64,000 nucleotides of DNA from Chloroflexi bacterium OLB13. Lineage in GTDB: Bacteria > Chloroflexota > Anaerolineae > Aggregatilineales > Phototrophicaceae. This document shows positions 18,709 to 27,790 of the stretch, piece by piece. Each line of letters starts with the position of its first letter. The first letter of the stretch is position 1. The DNA lies in the NCBI GenBank assembly GCA_001567485.1, contig JZRA01000048.1, positions 62,001 to 126,000 on the forward strand, read 5' to 3'. The notes under the pieces were generated by a model. The model ran no database searches, was not told the DNA's origin, and saw only the letters and a program-made list of their open reading frames with translations. The position numbers were made by a program, and so were the translations under genes.

Positions 18709-19797
18709 TTACTTGCGCAGTTTACGCGCCCCGACAATGACCCCGACCAGCCCGAGGGCGATCAGCGCGAGCAAGCCGATGCCGCCGGCCCCTGCGCCCG
18801 TGATGTCGTCAAATAGACCGGTTTCGGGCAGAAGCGTCGGAATGAGGAACGGTGTCCCGCCCGTGCCCGGCGTGGATGGCACAGGGGTCTGCGGCGACAG
18901 CGTCTGCGCCAAAGCCGTCGCCGTCATCAGAACGTCGGAGGGGCTGATCCCTCCCGGTGTGATCTGGCCGGTAGCGGTGGGCGGGTTCGCGGCCTGTTCG
19001 GTTTGAGCAGCGGACAGCGTCGCCGCGGCGTTAGTCGCCTCTTCTGAGCTGAGCGTCGTTTGAAGCGCAAGCTGTGTGGCGGTAGCGGCGAATTCTGCCG
19101 CGGCCTGTGTCGATGTCGCGGCGGCGTTGGCCGCTTCCTGCGCCGCCGTCGCAGCAGCATCGGCCGCGATCTGGGTCTGCGCCAACGCCGTTGCGGCGAC
19201 CGCCGGTGGAAGTTCGGTCTGCACCGCCGCGGCCGTCTGCGTCAGATCGGGCGACGGGGTAGCCGTCGGCTGAGCCAAAGCTGTCTGTGTCGCCCCGATA
19301 GCCCCTTGTGTTGCGGCTTGTAAGGTCTGGAGGGCGCTCTGCGTCTCCATCTGCTGAACGGCCTGCGCCGTACCGGTCGCCAGAAGCGCGTTCGCCTCCG
19401 CGGTCGCGGTCACGGCGTTCACCGCAGCCGTCGCCGTCGAGCGCGCGTCCAACGCCGACGCCGTGCCGGTCTCGGCGAGGAACGCCTGCTGCGTGGAGTT
19501 GAACTGTGCGATCGCGGTGCGCGTGACGTCAATCTCGGTCGGCCCGCGGTTCAGCGCGAAGTAGATGATTGCGACTACGCCCGCGATAAATAGTAGAATA
19601 ATCAGGAAGGCAAGAATGACGAAAGTCCGGTTGGTTCCGCCTCCTCCGTCTTCAAACGAAAACTCGTCCTCGCCGATCCCGCCAAGGTCGTCTAAACCCG
19701 GATCGTCGAAGCTGAAGTCGCTTTCGCCTGCCCCGCCGGAGTCGCTGCCGAACAAATCATCGTCGAAGTTGAAGTCGTCATCGTTACGGTTGGTCAT
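18709..19797 (-). CDS. Two-membrane-anchor surface protein with acidic tail, Ala/Thr-rich body and LPETG sorting signal
   Basis: Four parts are visible in the 362 residues. Residues 1-55 are very acidic with repeated F-x-F-D/E motifs (FNFDDDLF, FSFDDPG, FSFEDGG). Residues ~58-83 are a membrane segment (TFVILAFLIILLFIAGVVAI). Residues ~85-315 are rich in Ala, Thr and Gln (ATAVNAVTATAEANALL-like), likely helical and extracellular. The C-terminus has LPETG at 323-327, a hydrophobic stretch and the basic end GARKLRK, the layout of a sortase cell-wall sorting signal. It is the last gene of the minus-strand cassette and is followed by a strong terminator. The function is unknown; it may be a wall-linked anchor for the neighbouring membrane proteins. 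No sortase gene is in the window. Confidence 0.75.
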   Translation of the reverse strand: MTNRNDDDFNFDDDLFGSDSGGAGESDFSFDDPGLDDLGGIGEDEFSFEDGGGGTNRTFVILAFLIILLFIAGVVAIIYFALNRGPTEIDVTRTAIAQFNSTQQAFLAETGTASALDARSTATAAVNAVTATAEANALLATGTAQAVQQMETQSALQTLQAATQGAIGATQTALAQPTATPSPDLTQTAAAVQTELPPAVAATALAQTQIAADAAATAAQEAANAAATSTQAAAEFAATATQLALQTTLSSEEATNAAATLSAAQTEQAANPPTATGQITPGGISPSDVLMTATALAQTLSPQTPVPSTPGTGGTPFLIPTLLPETGLFDDITGAGAGGIGLLALIALGLVGVIVGARKLRK

Positions 19798-19843
19798 TCC
19801 CGTCTCCTCGCTGGTGGTGGCCGAACGGCCGCAGCCCTGCCAG

Positions 19844-20920
19844 TTACCGCCCGCTCACCTCAATATTCGCCAGCGGTGCAAAGATGCGCTCCCCGCTGCT
19901 TAACTCGACTTGGGCGCACGCAAATCGCATCCCATTGTCCAACAAAACCGGGTCGCTTGGCAAATTTAACACGACACCGGACATTCCGGTATACGGCGCG
20001 CCGATCACCCGTACGGTCATCCCCGCGCGAAGGGTCAGCATCAGGTTCGGGCGCACCGGCGTTTCGCCCGGCTTGGTCGCGACCGTCATCACGATCTCCG
20101 GACGGCGTGTATCCCACGGGGTCGGCTCGAACGCATCCAAGACGACCTGCGATCCCTCGTGTTCGATCAGCCATTGATTGAGCGTCCGGTTGACGCGCGT
20201 TTCACCAAACGCTTCGGTCAGCATGATCGGGAAGGGCTGGCCGAGCGCATGCCCCAACAGCGACACCGGCATCGACGGCCCCACGAGACCCGACACCCCT
20301 AGATTGCGCGCGGCGTTAATCACGCGTTGGGTGATCCCCCGCCGCACCACGACGATCACGTTGTGGAACGGCGACGAGAACTGATCGGCGTCGAGATCCT
20401 CCAACGCGGTGCTCGCTTCCCCGCGCAGCACGGCGATAGCGCGCTGGCCGTTGCCCCAAAACCCCTGCACATACGCGCCGGACGCTTCGATCACCGCGCC
20501 CCGGCCAGACTGCACATCGCTGACACGGCCGCGCACGCCCGCTTCCAGATCAAGCACATCGTTGACCTGCTCGATCAAGATCAGGCCGTTGATGATGGCC
20601 GCGACACGGCCGCGCACCGGAGCGTACAGCTTGCGCCCACGGCCCGATTCCTTACCTGCCAGCACCGTGATCTCGTCGACCTCGTCATCGACCCTCACCC
20701 GCAGCAGCGGCTTGAGATCCTCCGCCTTGCGCAGCCGGAAGTACGCCTTTGCATCCAGCACGATATGTTCGCCGGGAACCAGCCCGCGCACGACGACGTC
20801 ACGCACGTCGACCCGCTGGTCGGGCAGCACGGTGACGAGACCGCTGGCTTGTTCAGGCAGCATCACCCGGCGCTGAATCACCGCGAGCTTGACGATGGGC
20901 CGCTGCTCAGGATAGTGCAT
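19844..20920 (-). CDS. Conserved protein of unknown function with KOW-like C-terminal segment
   Basis: The start is set at ATG 20920 (MHYPEQRPIVKLAVIQRR); it overlaps the end of the preceding reading frame by 14 bases. The 358-residue protein has no signal peptide or membrane segment. The N-terminal part is beta-rich (VDVRDVVVRGLVPGEHIVLD), the middle contains QRAIAVLRGE and GITQRVINAARNLGVSGLVG, and the C-terminal part (RAGMTVRVIGAPYTGMSGVV, then SSGERIFAPLANIEV) looks like a KOW/SH3-type barrel of the kind that binds RNA or protein. It lies between the MutL-like ATPase and the LPETG protein, within a cassette that seems to work at the membrane. I do not recognise a characterised family. Confidence 0.7.
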   Translation of the reverse strand: MHYPEQRPIVKLAVIQRRVMLPEQASGLVTVLPDQRVDVRDVVVRGLVPGEHIVLDAKAYFRLRKAEDLKPLLRVRVDDEVDEITVLAGKESGRGRKLYAPVRGRVAAIINGLILIEQVNDVLDLEAGVRGRVSDVQSGRGAVIEASGAYVQGFWGNGQRAIAVLRGEASTALEDLDADQFSSPFHNVIVVVRRGITQRVINAARNLGVSGLVGPSMPVSLLGHALGQPFPIMLTEAFGETRVNRTLNQWLIEHEGSQVVLDAFEPTPWDTRRPEIVMTVATKPGETPVRPNLMLTLRAGMTVRVIGAPYTGMSGVVLNLPSDPVLLDNGMRFACAQVELSSGERIFAPLANIEVSGR

Positions 20921-21176
20921 TGCGCAAATCCTCGATGGTCGTGTCGCTGTCGCCGAGATCGGGTTCCGGCTCTGGCTCCGGCATCGGCCGCCGTCCGCGC
21001 CGCCGATCACGCCGGGACTGACGCTGCCGGACACGCGACGGCTCGGTTGGGCTTTCGGCGCGCCGCTCGCCGAACGTGGTTGATCCGCCGCTCAGCATCT
21101 CCACCGAGCGCGGTTCATCTCCAGTCACCTCGGCGATCCACTGAAGCATCAGGGTCGCTTTGACGTCATCCGGCAT
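20907..21176 (-). CDS. Probable C-terminal part of the MutL-like protein, in a shifted frame
   Basis: An 89-residue reading from ATG 21176 (MPDDVKATLMLQWIAEVTGD, then a basic stretch RQRQSRRDRRRGRRP, then PEPEPEPDLGDSDTTIEDLR). The same frame is open upstream to about 21266 and there reads KVEGGGAGIIIDARGRPLSL, which looks like real protein and continues smoothly into the ATG. That suggests this is the tail of the MutL-like protein whose frame ends at 21232, joined by a shift between 21234 and 21266. With one base removed the joined protein has 630 residues. If instead it is a separate small gene, its role is unknown. It overlaps the next gene by 14 bases. Confidence 0.5.
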   Translation of the reverse strand: MPDDVKATLMLQWIAEVTGDEPRSVEMLSGGSTTFGERRAESPTEPSRVRQRQSRRDRRRGRRPMPEPEPEPDLGDSDTTIEDLRNALS

Positions 21177-21231
21177 ATCGAGCGAAAGCGGCCGGCCGCG
21201 CGCGTCGATGATGATTCCCGCGCCGCCCCCC

Positions 21232-22800
21232 TCAACCTTGAACCGCTGGCTCCGACTGCGTCGATGTCAAGCCCCCGCCCGACGACGCGGCGCGCACGAC
21301 AGCCGTCACCCCGACTGGAACTGGAATGCGCACAAGGTGCCCGCCGTTGACCGTCACGGTTGACTTGTCTCCGTCTCCGGTCTCCACCGTGATCTCGACC
21401 GCAGGTTTGTCGAAACGGGGACGCCCGCCGATGCTGATGGCCGTCCCCAAGCCTGCGTAGCCGTTGCCATCCGCGACCTGTGACGCAGCGTCCGGGCGCG
21501 AGCCGGCCACCGCGCCCAGCGCGGCTGTGAGTCCATACGGATCAGCCAAGAAGCGCGTGACGCCAGCCGGTTCAAGCCCGTCGAGCGCAAGCATGATGCT
21601 GTAGCCCGGCCGTCCCGTCTCATTGATGCTCGCGCCACCCAACACGACGAGATCGACCGCTTGAGCGCGCCCAACCCCGGTCGATGCCGCGATCTCTTGA
21701 AGCGCCGTGCGCAGGATGGCATGCTCGACGAACGACTCACGCAGCGAAAACGGCACGATGCCCTGTCGCAGCGACTTGTTATAGGCGTGCGTGTAGAGCG
21801 CCTCTTCCGCGCCAGCAAACGGAAGCCAGCGCAGCAGGTCATCGGGATCGACCGTATCGAGCAGGGTCAGGGCGTTATGGCCCACCCCAAGATCCGTCCG
21901 AATCGAAAACTGCGACTCGCGCGGGGTTGCGTGGGACATGATCGAGACCGCGCTGCCGATGTCAACGACGATCACCCGCGCGTCATGAAGGCGGGCGAAA
22001 TACGACGCGATGGCGCTGTATCCGCGCGCGGTCGGCTGAACGCCGCCGGCCGAAAGCGCCGCTAGATCGGAGAAGCCGGAACTGCGCGTTTCGGCGAACC
22101 GGTTAAATGCCTCGGTCATCTGCGCGCGCAGCGGCCCCACGTCGAGCTTGTTGGCAGCGGGCCGCACGTTCGCCGCCACCGCGACCTCGGCGATACCCTC
22201 AAACGCCGCAGTGACATACGGAGCCAGTTTGCTGTTTCCGGCGTATACGATCTGCGGCCGGCGGCGCTTGTCCATGACAGCCACCGCCAGCTTGACGCTC
22301 TGGACAAGCTCCATCACGCTCTCGCTGGCGCCGCGTTCGACGCCTCCCGTGATGACGACGATGTTCGGATATCCGTGCAGCACAGCATTCAGCCGTTCGT
22401 CACGATCCCGTCCGTCCTCAAGCGACAGTGTCTCGACCACATCAACATACGTATTGGAGAGTGCCTGTTTGGCCGCGGCGACGCTTCCATCTTCACGCAA
22501 GCCGACGATCACGGCGCGCAGTGGACGGCCGCCGCTGGCCGTAATCACGAACGACTCGACGCCCGACCGATCCTGCTGCTCCGGCGTGATGATCGCGCCG
22601 GTGTCGTTCACAAAACGGCGGCCGGTCGATGCAGTGAGCTGTTGGATGACCCGATCCAGCCCGATCTTGACGTCATACGCCGGGTATCCATCTGTCGTGC
22701 GGGTACGTGCAAAGCCGATCAGCTCATACGCCCCGTCGACCTGATCGATAAGGACGGCGCGGGTATGCACACTCCCGAAATCCACGGCGAGGATCGACAT
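21232..22800 (-). CDS. MutL/GlmL-like ATPase of the actin-like (ASKHA) fold
   Basis: The 522-residue protein begins MSILAVDFGSVHTRAVLID, the phosphate-1 motif of the acetate kinase/hsp70/actin fold, and has a second motif VIVVDIGSAVSIMSH and an adenosine-type VVLGGASINETG. It resembles the MutL/GlmL proteins that accompany glutamate mutases, but no mutase subunit gene is present here. In Chloroflexota, relatives of MutL occur in gene sets like this one (from memory; needs checking). The last residues (TSTQSEPAVQG) look like a shifted tail; see 20907-21176. Inference: it may power or regulate the assembly of the membrane proteins encoded around it. It lies 3 bases downstream of the next membrane gene's stop. 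Confidence 0.8.
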   Translation of the reverse strand: MSILAVDFGSVHTRAVLIDQVDGAYELIGFARTRTTDGYPAYDVKIGLDRVIQQLTASTGRRFVNDTGAIITPEQQDRSGVESFVITASGGRPLRAVIVGLREDGSVAAAKQALSNTYVDVVETLSLEDGRDRDERLNAVLHGYPNIVVITGGVERGASESVMELVQSVKLAVAVMDKRRRPQIVYAGNSKLAPYVTAAFEGIAEVAVAANVRPAANKLDVGPLRAQMTEAFNRFAETRSSGFSDLAALSAGGVQPTARGYSAIASYFARLHDARVIVVDIGSAVSIMSHATPRESQFSIRTDLGVGHNALTLLDTVDPDDLLRWLPFAGAEEALYTHAYNKSLRQGIVPFSLRESFVEHAILRTALQEIAASTGVGRAQAVDLVVLGGASINETGRPGYSIMLALDGLEPAGVTRFLADPYGLTAALGAVAGSRPDAASQVADGNGYAGLGTAISIGGRPRFDKPAVEITVETGDGDKSTVTVNGGHLVRIPVPVGVTAVVRAASSGGGLTSTQSEPAVQG

Positions 22801-22803
22801 CGG

Positions 22804-23445
22804 TTATCCTCCCCCCAGCTTGAGAAACTCAATCACGTATGCTACGCGGTCGCTGAAGATCGCAAGGCTGCTGAGGATCGCGGCGGCATACAGAGCGCCC
22901 AGCGTAATCACGATGAAACCCTGCCCGAAGAAGGCCAGCGTCGCAATCGGCAGGCTGCGCCGACTGTCCCCGCTTGGGGTGCGCACGGCGAGATACTGGA
23001 AATAAACGAGCGAGCACACCACTCCGGCGACCGAAATCAGAAAACTCGGAAGATCAAGGCCGGGACGCGTCGCGCCTAACGCTAACGGCACGAGCGTGCC
23101 GCTGGCTGCGCCGATCAGCGCGACCGCTGCGCCCACGCCGATCAGCAGCGCCATTGTGAGTCCCGCGAGCCGGTTCAGGCGGACACTCGCCTTGAACAGC
23201 AGCAGCCCGCCCAAGGCCAGCGGAATGACGCCGAGGGCGACCCGCAGCGGTTCGCCGCTGAGGAGCGTCGCGCGGATCCACGGCACCAGCACGCTGTTCC
23301 ACGTCACGATGGCCGCATAGCCGGCGGACATGCCGACGAACACGTACACGGCAAGACGATAGAGAATGTTGTCACCCAACACCGCGCTGAACACCAGCAG
23401 CGTCAGGATGAAGCCCGCCCAGAGGCCGATTTCGGAGACGGGCAT
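22804..23445 (-). CDS. Polytopic membrane protein of unknown function
   Basis: The 213-residue protein is almost wholly hydrophobic, with about six to seven membrane segments (GLWAGFILTLLVFSAVLG, VPLALGA, FGQGFIVITLGALYAAAILS). It has no extracellular domain of note. It is tightly packed between the large SH3/Thr-Pro protein (stop 23449) and the MutL-like gene (start 22800). I do not recognise a characterised family; the gene order suggests a core membrane part of the cassette's complex. Confidence 0.75.
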   Translation of the reverse strand: MPVSEIGLWAGFILTLLVFSAVLGDNILYRLAVYVFVGMSAGYAAIVTWNSVLVPWIRATLLSGEPLRVALGVIPLALGGLLLFKASVRLNRLAGLTMALLIGVGAAVALIGAASGTLVPLALGATRPGLDLPSFLISVAGVVCSLVYFQYLAVRTPSGDSRRSLPIATLAFFGQGFIVITLGALYAAAILSSLAIFSDRVAYVIEFLKLGGG

Positions 23446-23448
23446 GAC

Positions 23449-26354
23449 CTACTTCCTCCTGCGGGCGATGCCGCGAATGACGCCGATGATCGTCCCGATC
23501 ATAATCAACGCAGCTGAGACCACCACGCCGACGTAGATCGCGTTGTAGCGCGCTTCGTCCATCTCGTCCGCGCCAGCGAACTGCGCATCGACGGACATTC
23601 CGAGCGCCGGCCTCGGCACGGAGACAACCGGGATCGCGCTGGTGTCGCCTTCGATGCGCACCAGCGAGGCGCTCACCCAACCACTGCGCGGGCCGGGGAT
23701 CTCGACGTTGACCCATGTCCGGCCTTCGTTGAAGCCCAACACCGGCAGACGGTCGCCCGGGCCGGCCGAGCCGATCACCGGGAAATTCGTGCCGGGGCCA
23801 GCGCGCACGTTGATGCGCGTCGGTGCGATGACAACCGCGACCAGTTCATCGCCAACGGCCATGGTCGGCGTGAGCGTCGGCGCAGAGGTCGCGTCTGGTT
23901 CGGGGGTCGGCGTCGCGGACGGCGTGCGTGTCGGCGTCGCGGACACCTCCTCCGTCGCCCCGGTCGTGGGGCGAGCGTCGGCGCATTTGTCGGCGTCGAG
24001 GTCGCGGTGAACGTCGCCGATGGCGTGAAGGTCAACGTCGGTGATGGCGTGACCGTCGGCGTGGCTGAAGGCGTTGCGGTATTGGTTGGCGTCAGCGTAT
24101 GAGTCGGCGTGTTCGTCGCGGTGGCGGTCGAAGTCGCCGTGGGCGTGTTGGTCGCCGTGAAGGTGAATGTCGCCGTCACACGCGCGGTCGCCAGCGCATT
24201 GGCCGTCGCCTGAGCCGCCGCGGGCGCAAGCGTCGAGGTCGGCGTGTCGGTCGCCGTTGGGGTATTGGTCGGTGTCGGGGTGAACGTATTGGTCGGCGTC
24301 GGCGTGGCGGTGAACGTCGCCGATGGTGTGATGCCGAAGCCGATCAGGCCATCCGGGCCGCTGTAAGCTCCCAACTGCGAACGATAGGTGATGCTGTCGC
24401 GCAGGCCGACGATGTACGGTGCGCCATAACTGTCCGCGTAGAGCCGCGCGAGGGGTTCAGCTGACGCCGACACCACGAACACCAGCGGCGACGACACCAG
24501 CGGCTGGAGCTGTTCCGACCACTGTCGAATACCGTCGGCACGATCGCTGACGATCACGATCAGGTCGAGGTCGGCGACGCTGTCGATCTGGAGATCCGAT
24601 GGGCGGCCGTCATGATCGAACGCCAGCGCATCGCGCGGATTCTCCGCCAAATCGCGCACACCGAGCGAATCACCCGGTAAATAGCGGCCAAAGATGATCT
24701 GCTTATTGTGCGTATCTTCCGGCAGCTCGCCCTCGATCATACGCTGCGCCGCGACCAGCGCGACCGGGTCGGTGCTGACAATCACCGGCGTTGCTTGCCG
24801 CGCGCGGGCATGCGCGATCACTGCTGTCATCGCTCCGCCGATCTCGCTCAAGCTGCCCGGCGAGGCGTCGACGGCGACGAGCATCACGTCGCCCTCAGCC
24901 AGATCGTCCACCACCGCATAGGCGGTCTCAGCCGGCGATTTCTCGCCAAACAAGACCGGTGGAAGCTGGACGAATCGAAGCGACTCGAAGGCATCAAGGA
25001 ACGGCAGGATCACCGCCACGGCGACCACTGCGGCGACGATCAGACGAGGCAAGTTGTAACGCAGGCCCCGGCGCACGCGGGCGGGTTTCACGGCGGCGCC
25101 TTGCGCAGCGCCTGCGGCGGCCGTGATCGACCGCATTAGTTCGATGCCGCGTGTTCCTTTGTCTGCACGGCGGCCCGGCGGCGGCTTGGCGGCTGGCGCT
25201 TCGCTGATTAGCACCGGCGGCGGAACGGCCGTTCCCGGCGCCGCAGTGACGGCGGACACGCCCTCGTCTAGCAGCGCCCGCAGCTCCTCAGGAAGTTCCT
25301 CGATCGGGCGGTCTTCCTGCTGCTGTCGCATGAGGGCGGCCGCGCTCACCTCACTGACGGACACGTCACTGAGGAAGTCGGGGATGTTCGACTCGGGCAG
25401 TTCTATCTCGGCAGGTCGGCTGATCGGGTTCGGCCCGAGCAGTTCGTCAAAATTGAGCCGCGCCGAGTCAAACGAAAGAAACTCATCGTCTTCAGCGAAG
25501 TGTTGTAGACCGCCTTGCGACGCCGTGCTAGGTTCGCCGGCGTCAGATGACAGCAGGCTGAGCAAATCGACATCGCCCTCGCCTTGCGTATCAGTCGGCT
25601 GAAGCAAGCCGGCCAGCAGGTCATCCACACCTGCATCGCTTTCGCCTTGAGATAGCAGCGCCGCCAGCTCGTCGGACTGCGCGCCAGACGGCTCGTCGGC
25701 GTCGGTCATCCACGAGAGGTCGTCCGACTCCTCGATCGGTTCCTCAACCTCGAATTGAACATCGTCAAACGAGGCTTGGAAGGTGTTGGCGTCTTCCGCG
25801 CCGAAATCATCCGCGCCCTGCAGCCATGATGGCAGCACGCCCGAATCGCGTTCGCCCGCCGGCTTATCCAGCGCTTCCTCGTCGATATCCGCGCCGCGCA
25901 GCCACGGCGCCAGCGGCACATCGCCCGCTTCTGTTTCGAGATCGCTTACGTCCGCCGCCGGTTGCTCGCCGGTGTGCAGCCAATCCGGCAGGTCTTCCGA
26001 GGCAGCCGCTGACGCTGGTTCAGATGGCGTATAGGCGGGGATTTCCGAATCGGTTTGCAGCCAATCCGGGATCGCGCCGGGATCTTCACTCGGCGCCTCC
26101 GTCGGCTTGACGTCGAATGGATTATCGGACAAATCGGCCAGCCACGCGCTGCTGTCCTCAACCGCATCGGAGTCGACATCGCCGAACGCGAACGTCTCGA
26201 AGTCAAACTCTCCGGTGGACGGCTTGCCGATGTCCTGCGAGTCCGGCGTCTGTTCGTCGCCACCGCCGATACTGTCGAGCCAGTCCATGCCGTCGTCTGC
26301 CGAGAACGGCTGATCCGAATCGTCAAGCCAGTTTGGGTCGAATTCGTCGTTCAT
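23449..26354 (-). CDS. Large membrane protein: acidic WL-motif tail, extracellular domain, Thr-Pro spacer, SH3 domain; frameshifted
   Basis: Reading starts at ATG 26354. Residues 1-370 are acidic and low in structure and carry a repeated short motif around Trp-Leu (IPDWLQTD, LPDWLHTG, APWLRGAD, LPSWLQGAD). A basic linker leads to a membrane segment at about 432-452 (LPRLIVAAVVAVAVILPFL). A globular part follows (DVMLVAVDASPGSLSEIGGA, PVIVSTDP, DLIVIVSDRADGI), then a Thr-Pro spacer. At about 23970 the frame breaks: one more C in CGCCCC restores the other frame, which contains an SH3b domain (RINVRAGPGTNFPVIG, WVNVEIPGPRSGWVS) and a final membrane segment with an RRRK end. Joined length is about 968 residues. 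The function is unknown; it is the largest product of the cassette. Confidence 0.78.
23870..24330. repeat. Imperfect GGCGT/GTCGGCGT-type coding repeats (Thr-Pro spacer)
   Basis: The DNA is built of imperfect direct repeats such as GGTCGGCGTCGGCGTG, encoding on the minus strand a T-P-T-P-T-N/T-x spacer. The repeat unit varies and is in frame, so this is a protein spacer and not a CRISPR or intergenic repeat. Confidence 0.8.
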
Positions 26355-26366
26355 GCCGGCCCCTGC

Positions 26367-27008
26367 CTATTCACGTGTTGCACGACCCTGTCCAATCAAC
26401 ACGCGCACGCCAGCAATCACGGTCGCCAGCGCGATGCCCAATAGAATCGCCCGCCCGCCAGCATCGACCGGAACCCGGTTGAGCCAGTCCGCCACAGTCG
26501 CAATCGGCCCCAGCCCGCGCACGGGCAGCGCGCCAACCAGCACCGTGACGACCGTCGCGACGAACAGCAGGCTGGCCCAGCTTGGCCGGCGGTTCGCGAT
26601 GGTCACCGCGCCGTACACCAGCGAGAACAGCACAAGCCCGGAGAACGCCGTCTCCAGCGCGATCTGCACGCCGTCGACCGCCGCACGCGCCTCGTTGTCG
26701 CGCGGCAGAATACCGAAGCCCAAAACGATCACGAACGACAGGATCAGCACGGCGCTGTAGATCGCCTGCCCGCGGCGGCGCGTCCGGCGTAGGTGAACGC
26801 CCAGTAGATTGACGACGCCGACCAGCACCGCGACCGCCGCCGTGACCGCCGCGAACTGGAGCAGCAGGCGCGCGAAGTCCGTGATTCCGAAGCGTTCGAT
26901 CTGCGCGGAGATCGGGCCGATGTTGGTGCCCAGCAAGCCGACCAATGTGATGAGAGCGATGCCGATCGTGAGTGCGGTGACCAGCACCGCGCCTAGCCGC
27001 AAGCGCAT
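26367..27008 (-). CDS. Membrane protein of unknown function in the cassette
   Basis: Start ATG 27008 follows the strong site GGGAGGTTGAG and lies one base past the stop of the DUF6754-like gene. The 213-residue protein has about six membrane segments (LGAVLVTALTIGIALITLVG, FARLLLQFAAVTAAVAVLVG, AVLILSFVIVLGFGIL) and short loops, including LLGVHLRRTRRRG. I do not recognise a family. The close spacing shows it is made with the proteins on either side. Confidence 0.75.
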   Translation of the reverse strand: MRLRLGAVLVTALTIGIALITLVGLLGTNIGPISAQIERFGITDFARLLLQFAAVTAAVAVLVGVVNLLGVHLRRTRRRGQAIYSAVLILSFVIVLGFGILPRDNEARAAVDGVQIALETAFSGLVLFSLVYGAVTIANRRPSWASLLFVATVVTVLVGALPVRGLGPIATVADWLNRVPVDAGGRAILLGIALATVIAGVRVLIGQGRATRE

Positions 27009-27009
27009 C

Positions 27010-27768
27010 TCAACCTCCCGCGCCGACGATGCGCGCTGCCGCCACGGCAATCACCGCGGCGATCAGCAGCCAGCGCAGGATGTCCATCGCGACGGCTTCA
27101 CCACGACGAACGGCGCGGTCGGACAGATATGCCGACGCCTGAAACAACTCCTCGCCGATCAGCGGAGCTTTTGAGAACGCATAGGCGACCGCCTGCCCGT
27201 CCAGCCGGTCGGTGGCCCCGATGAAGGGCGCGCCACGCCGGACTGAGGCCTCGCCGATCAGCGCGATCTCCGGCCCGAACCGGCCGACCATGACCTGCGT
27301 CGGGCTGCGGTCGGCAGCGACGTAGGCGGTCATCGCCGCAGCATACGCCAACGAGCGTGAACCCGCCGGAATCCAGCGTGCCGATCCGCTTGGGGCCGGC
27401 AGATTGTGTTCGCGAAATGCCGCGCGGACAGCCTCAATCGCCAAGGGAAGCCCGGTGCCACTGCTGGTCGTCACGACTGGCATACGGTCGCCGTAAGCGG
27501 CCGCTGCAACGGTGTGATACGCGACGGCCTCCGCGGCAATCGCCAGCAGTGTCGACTCGCCGCCGACGCCCGCGTCGCCCATTCCGACGATCATCGACTG
27601 CCCGGCTTCAACCGCGGTCGTCGCCATCGCTGGAATCGCGGCATACGCCGCCTGACGGCGCAGCACCGCGGAATCACGCCGCCGGCGCACAAACTGCGGC
27701 ACAATCGCCGTGACAATCAGGCCGATCAATAACACTAAGATTGACAAGACCTGAGTTGTTGTATCCAA
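27010..27768 (-). CDS. DUF6754-like membrane protein
   Basis: The start is taken as TTG 27768 because a purine-rich site (GGGGGGAAGGG) lies immediately upstream and the first membrane segment follows at once (VLSILVLLIGLIVTAIVP). The 252-residue protein then has a soluble part (MIVGMGDAGVGG, VVTTSSGTGLPLAIEAVR, AYAAAMTAYVAADRSPTQV) and ends with LIGEELFQASAYLSD and a second membrane segment. The GEELxxASAYLS ending is what I remember of DUF6754 proteins, which occur in membrane gene sets of unknown function. The role is unknown. It begins 22 bases after the small 79-residue gene. Confidence 0.7.
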   Translation of the reverse strand: MDTTTQVLSILVLLIGLIVTAIVPQFVRRRRDSAVLRRQAAYAAIPAMATTAVEAGQSMIVGMGDAGVGGESTLLAIAAEAVAYHTVAAAAYGDRMPVVTTSSGTGLPLAIEAVRAAFREHNLPAPSGSARWIPAGSRSLAYAAAMTAYVAADRSPTQVMVGRFGPEIALIGEASVRRGAPFIGATDRLDGQAVAYAFSKAPLIGEELFQASAYLSDRAVRRGEAVAMDILRWLLIAAVIAVAAARIVGAGG

Positions 27769-27790
27769 CCCTTCCCCCCTTGGGCGCGGC

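Noticed and set aside
22659-22760. Search for attachment sites or integrase near the cassette, to test for recent transfer
   Set aside because: No integrase, direct repeats or change in base composition was seen at either end of the cassette.
23870-24330. Repetitive GGCGT stretch considered as a CRISPR or tandem-repeat locus
   Set aside because: The repeats are imperfect, in frame and encode a Thr-Pro protein spacer; there are no unique spacers of constant length.
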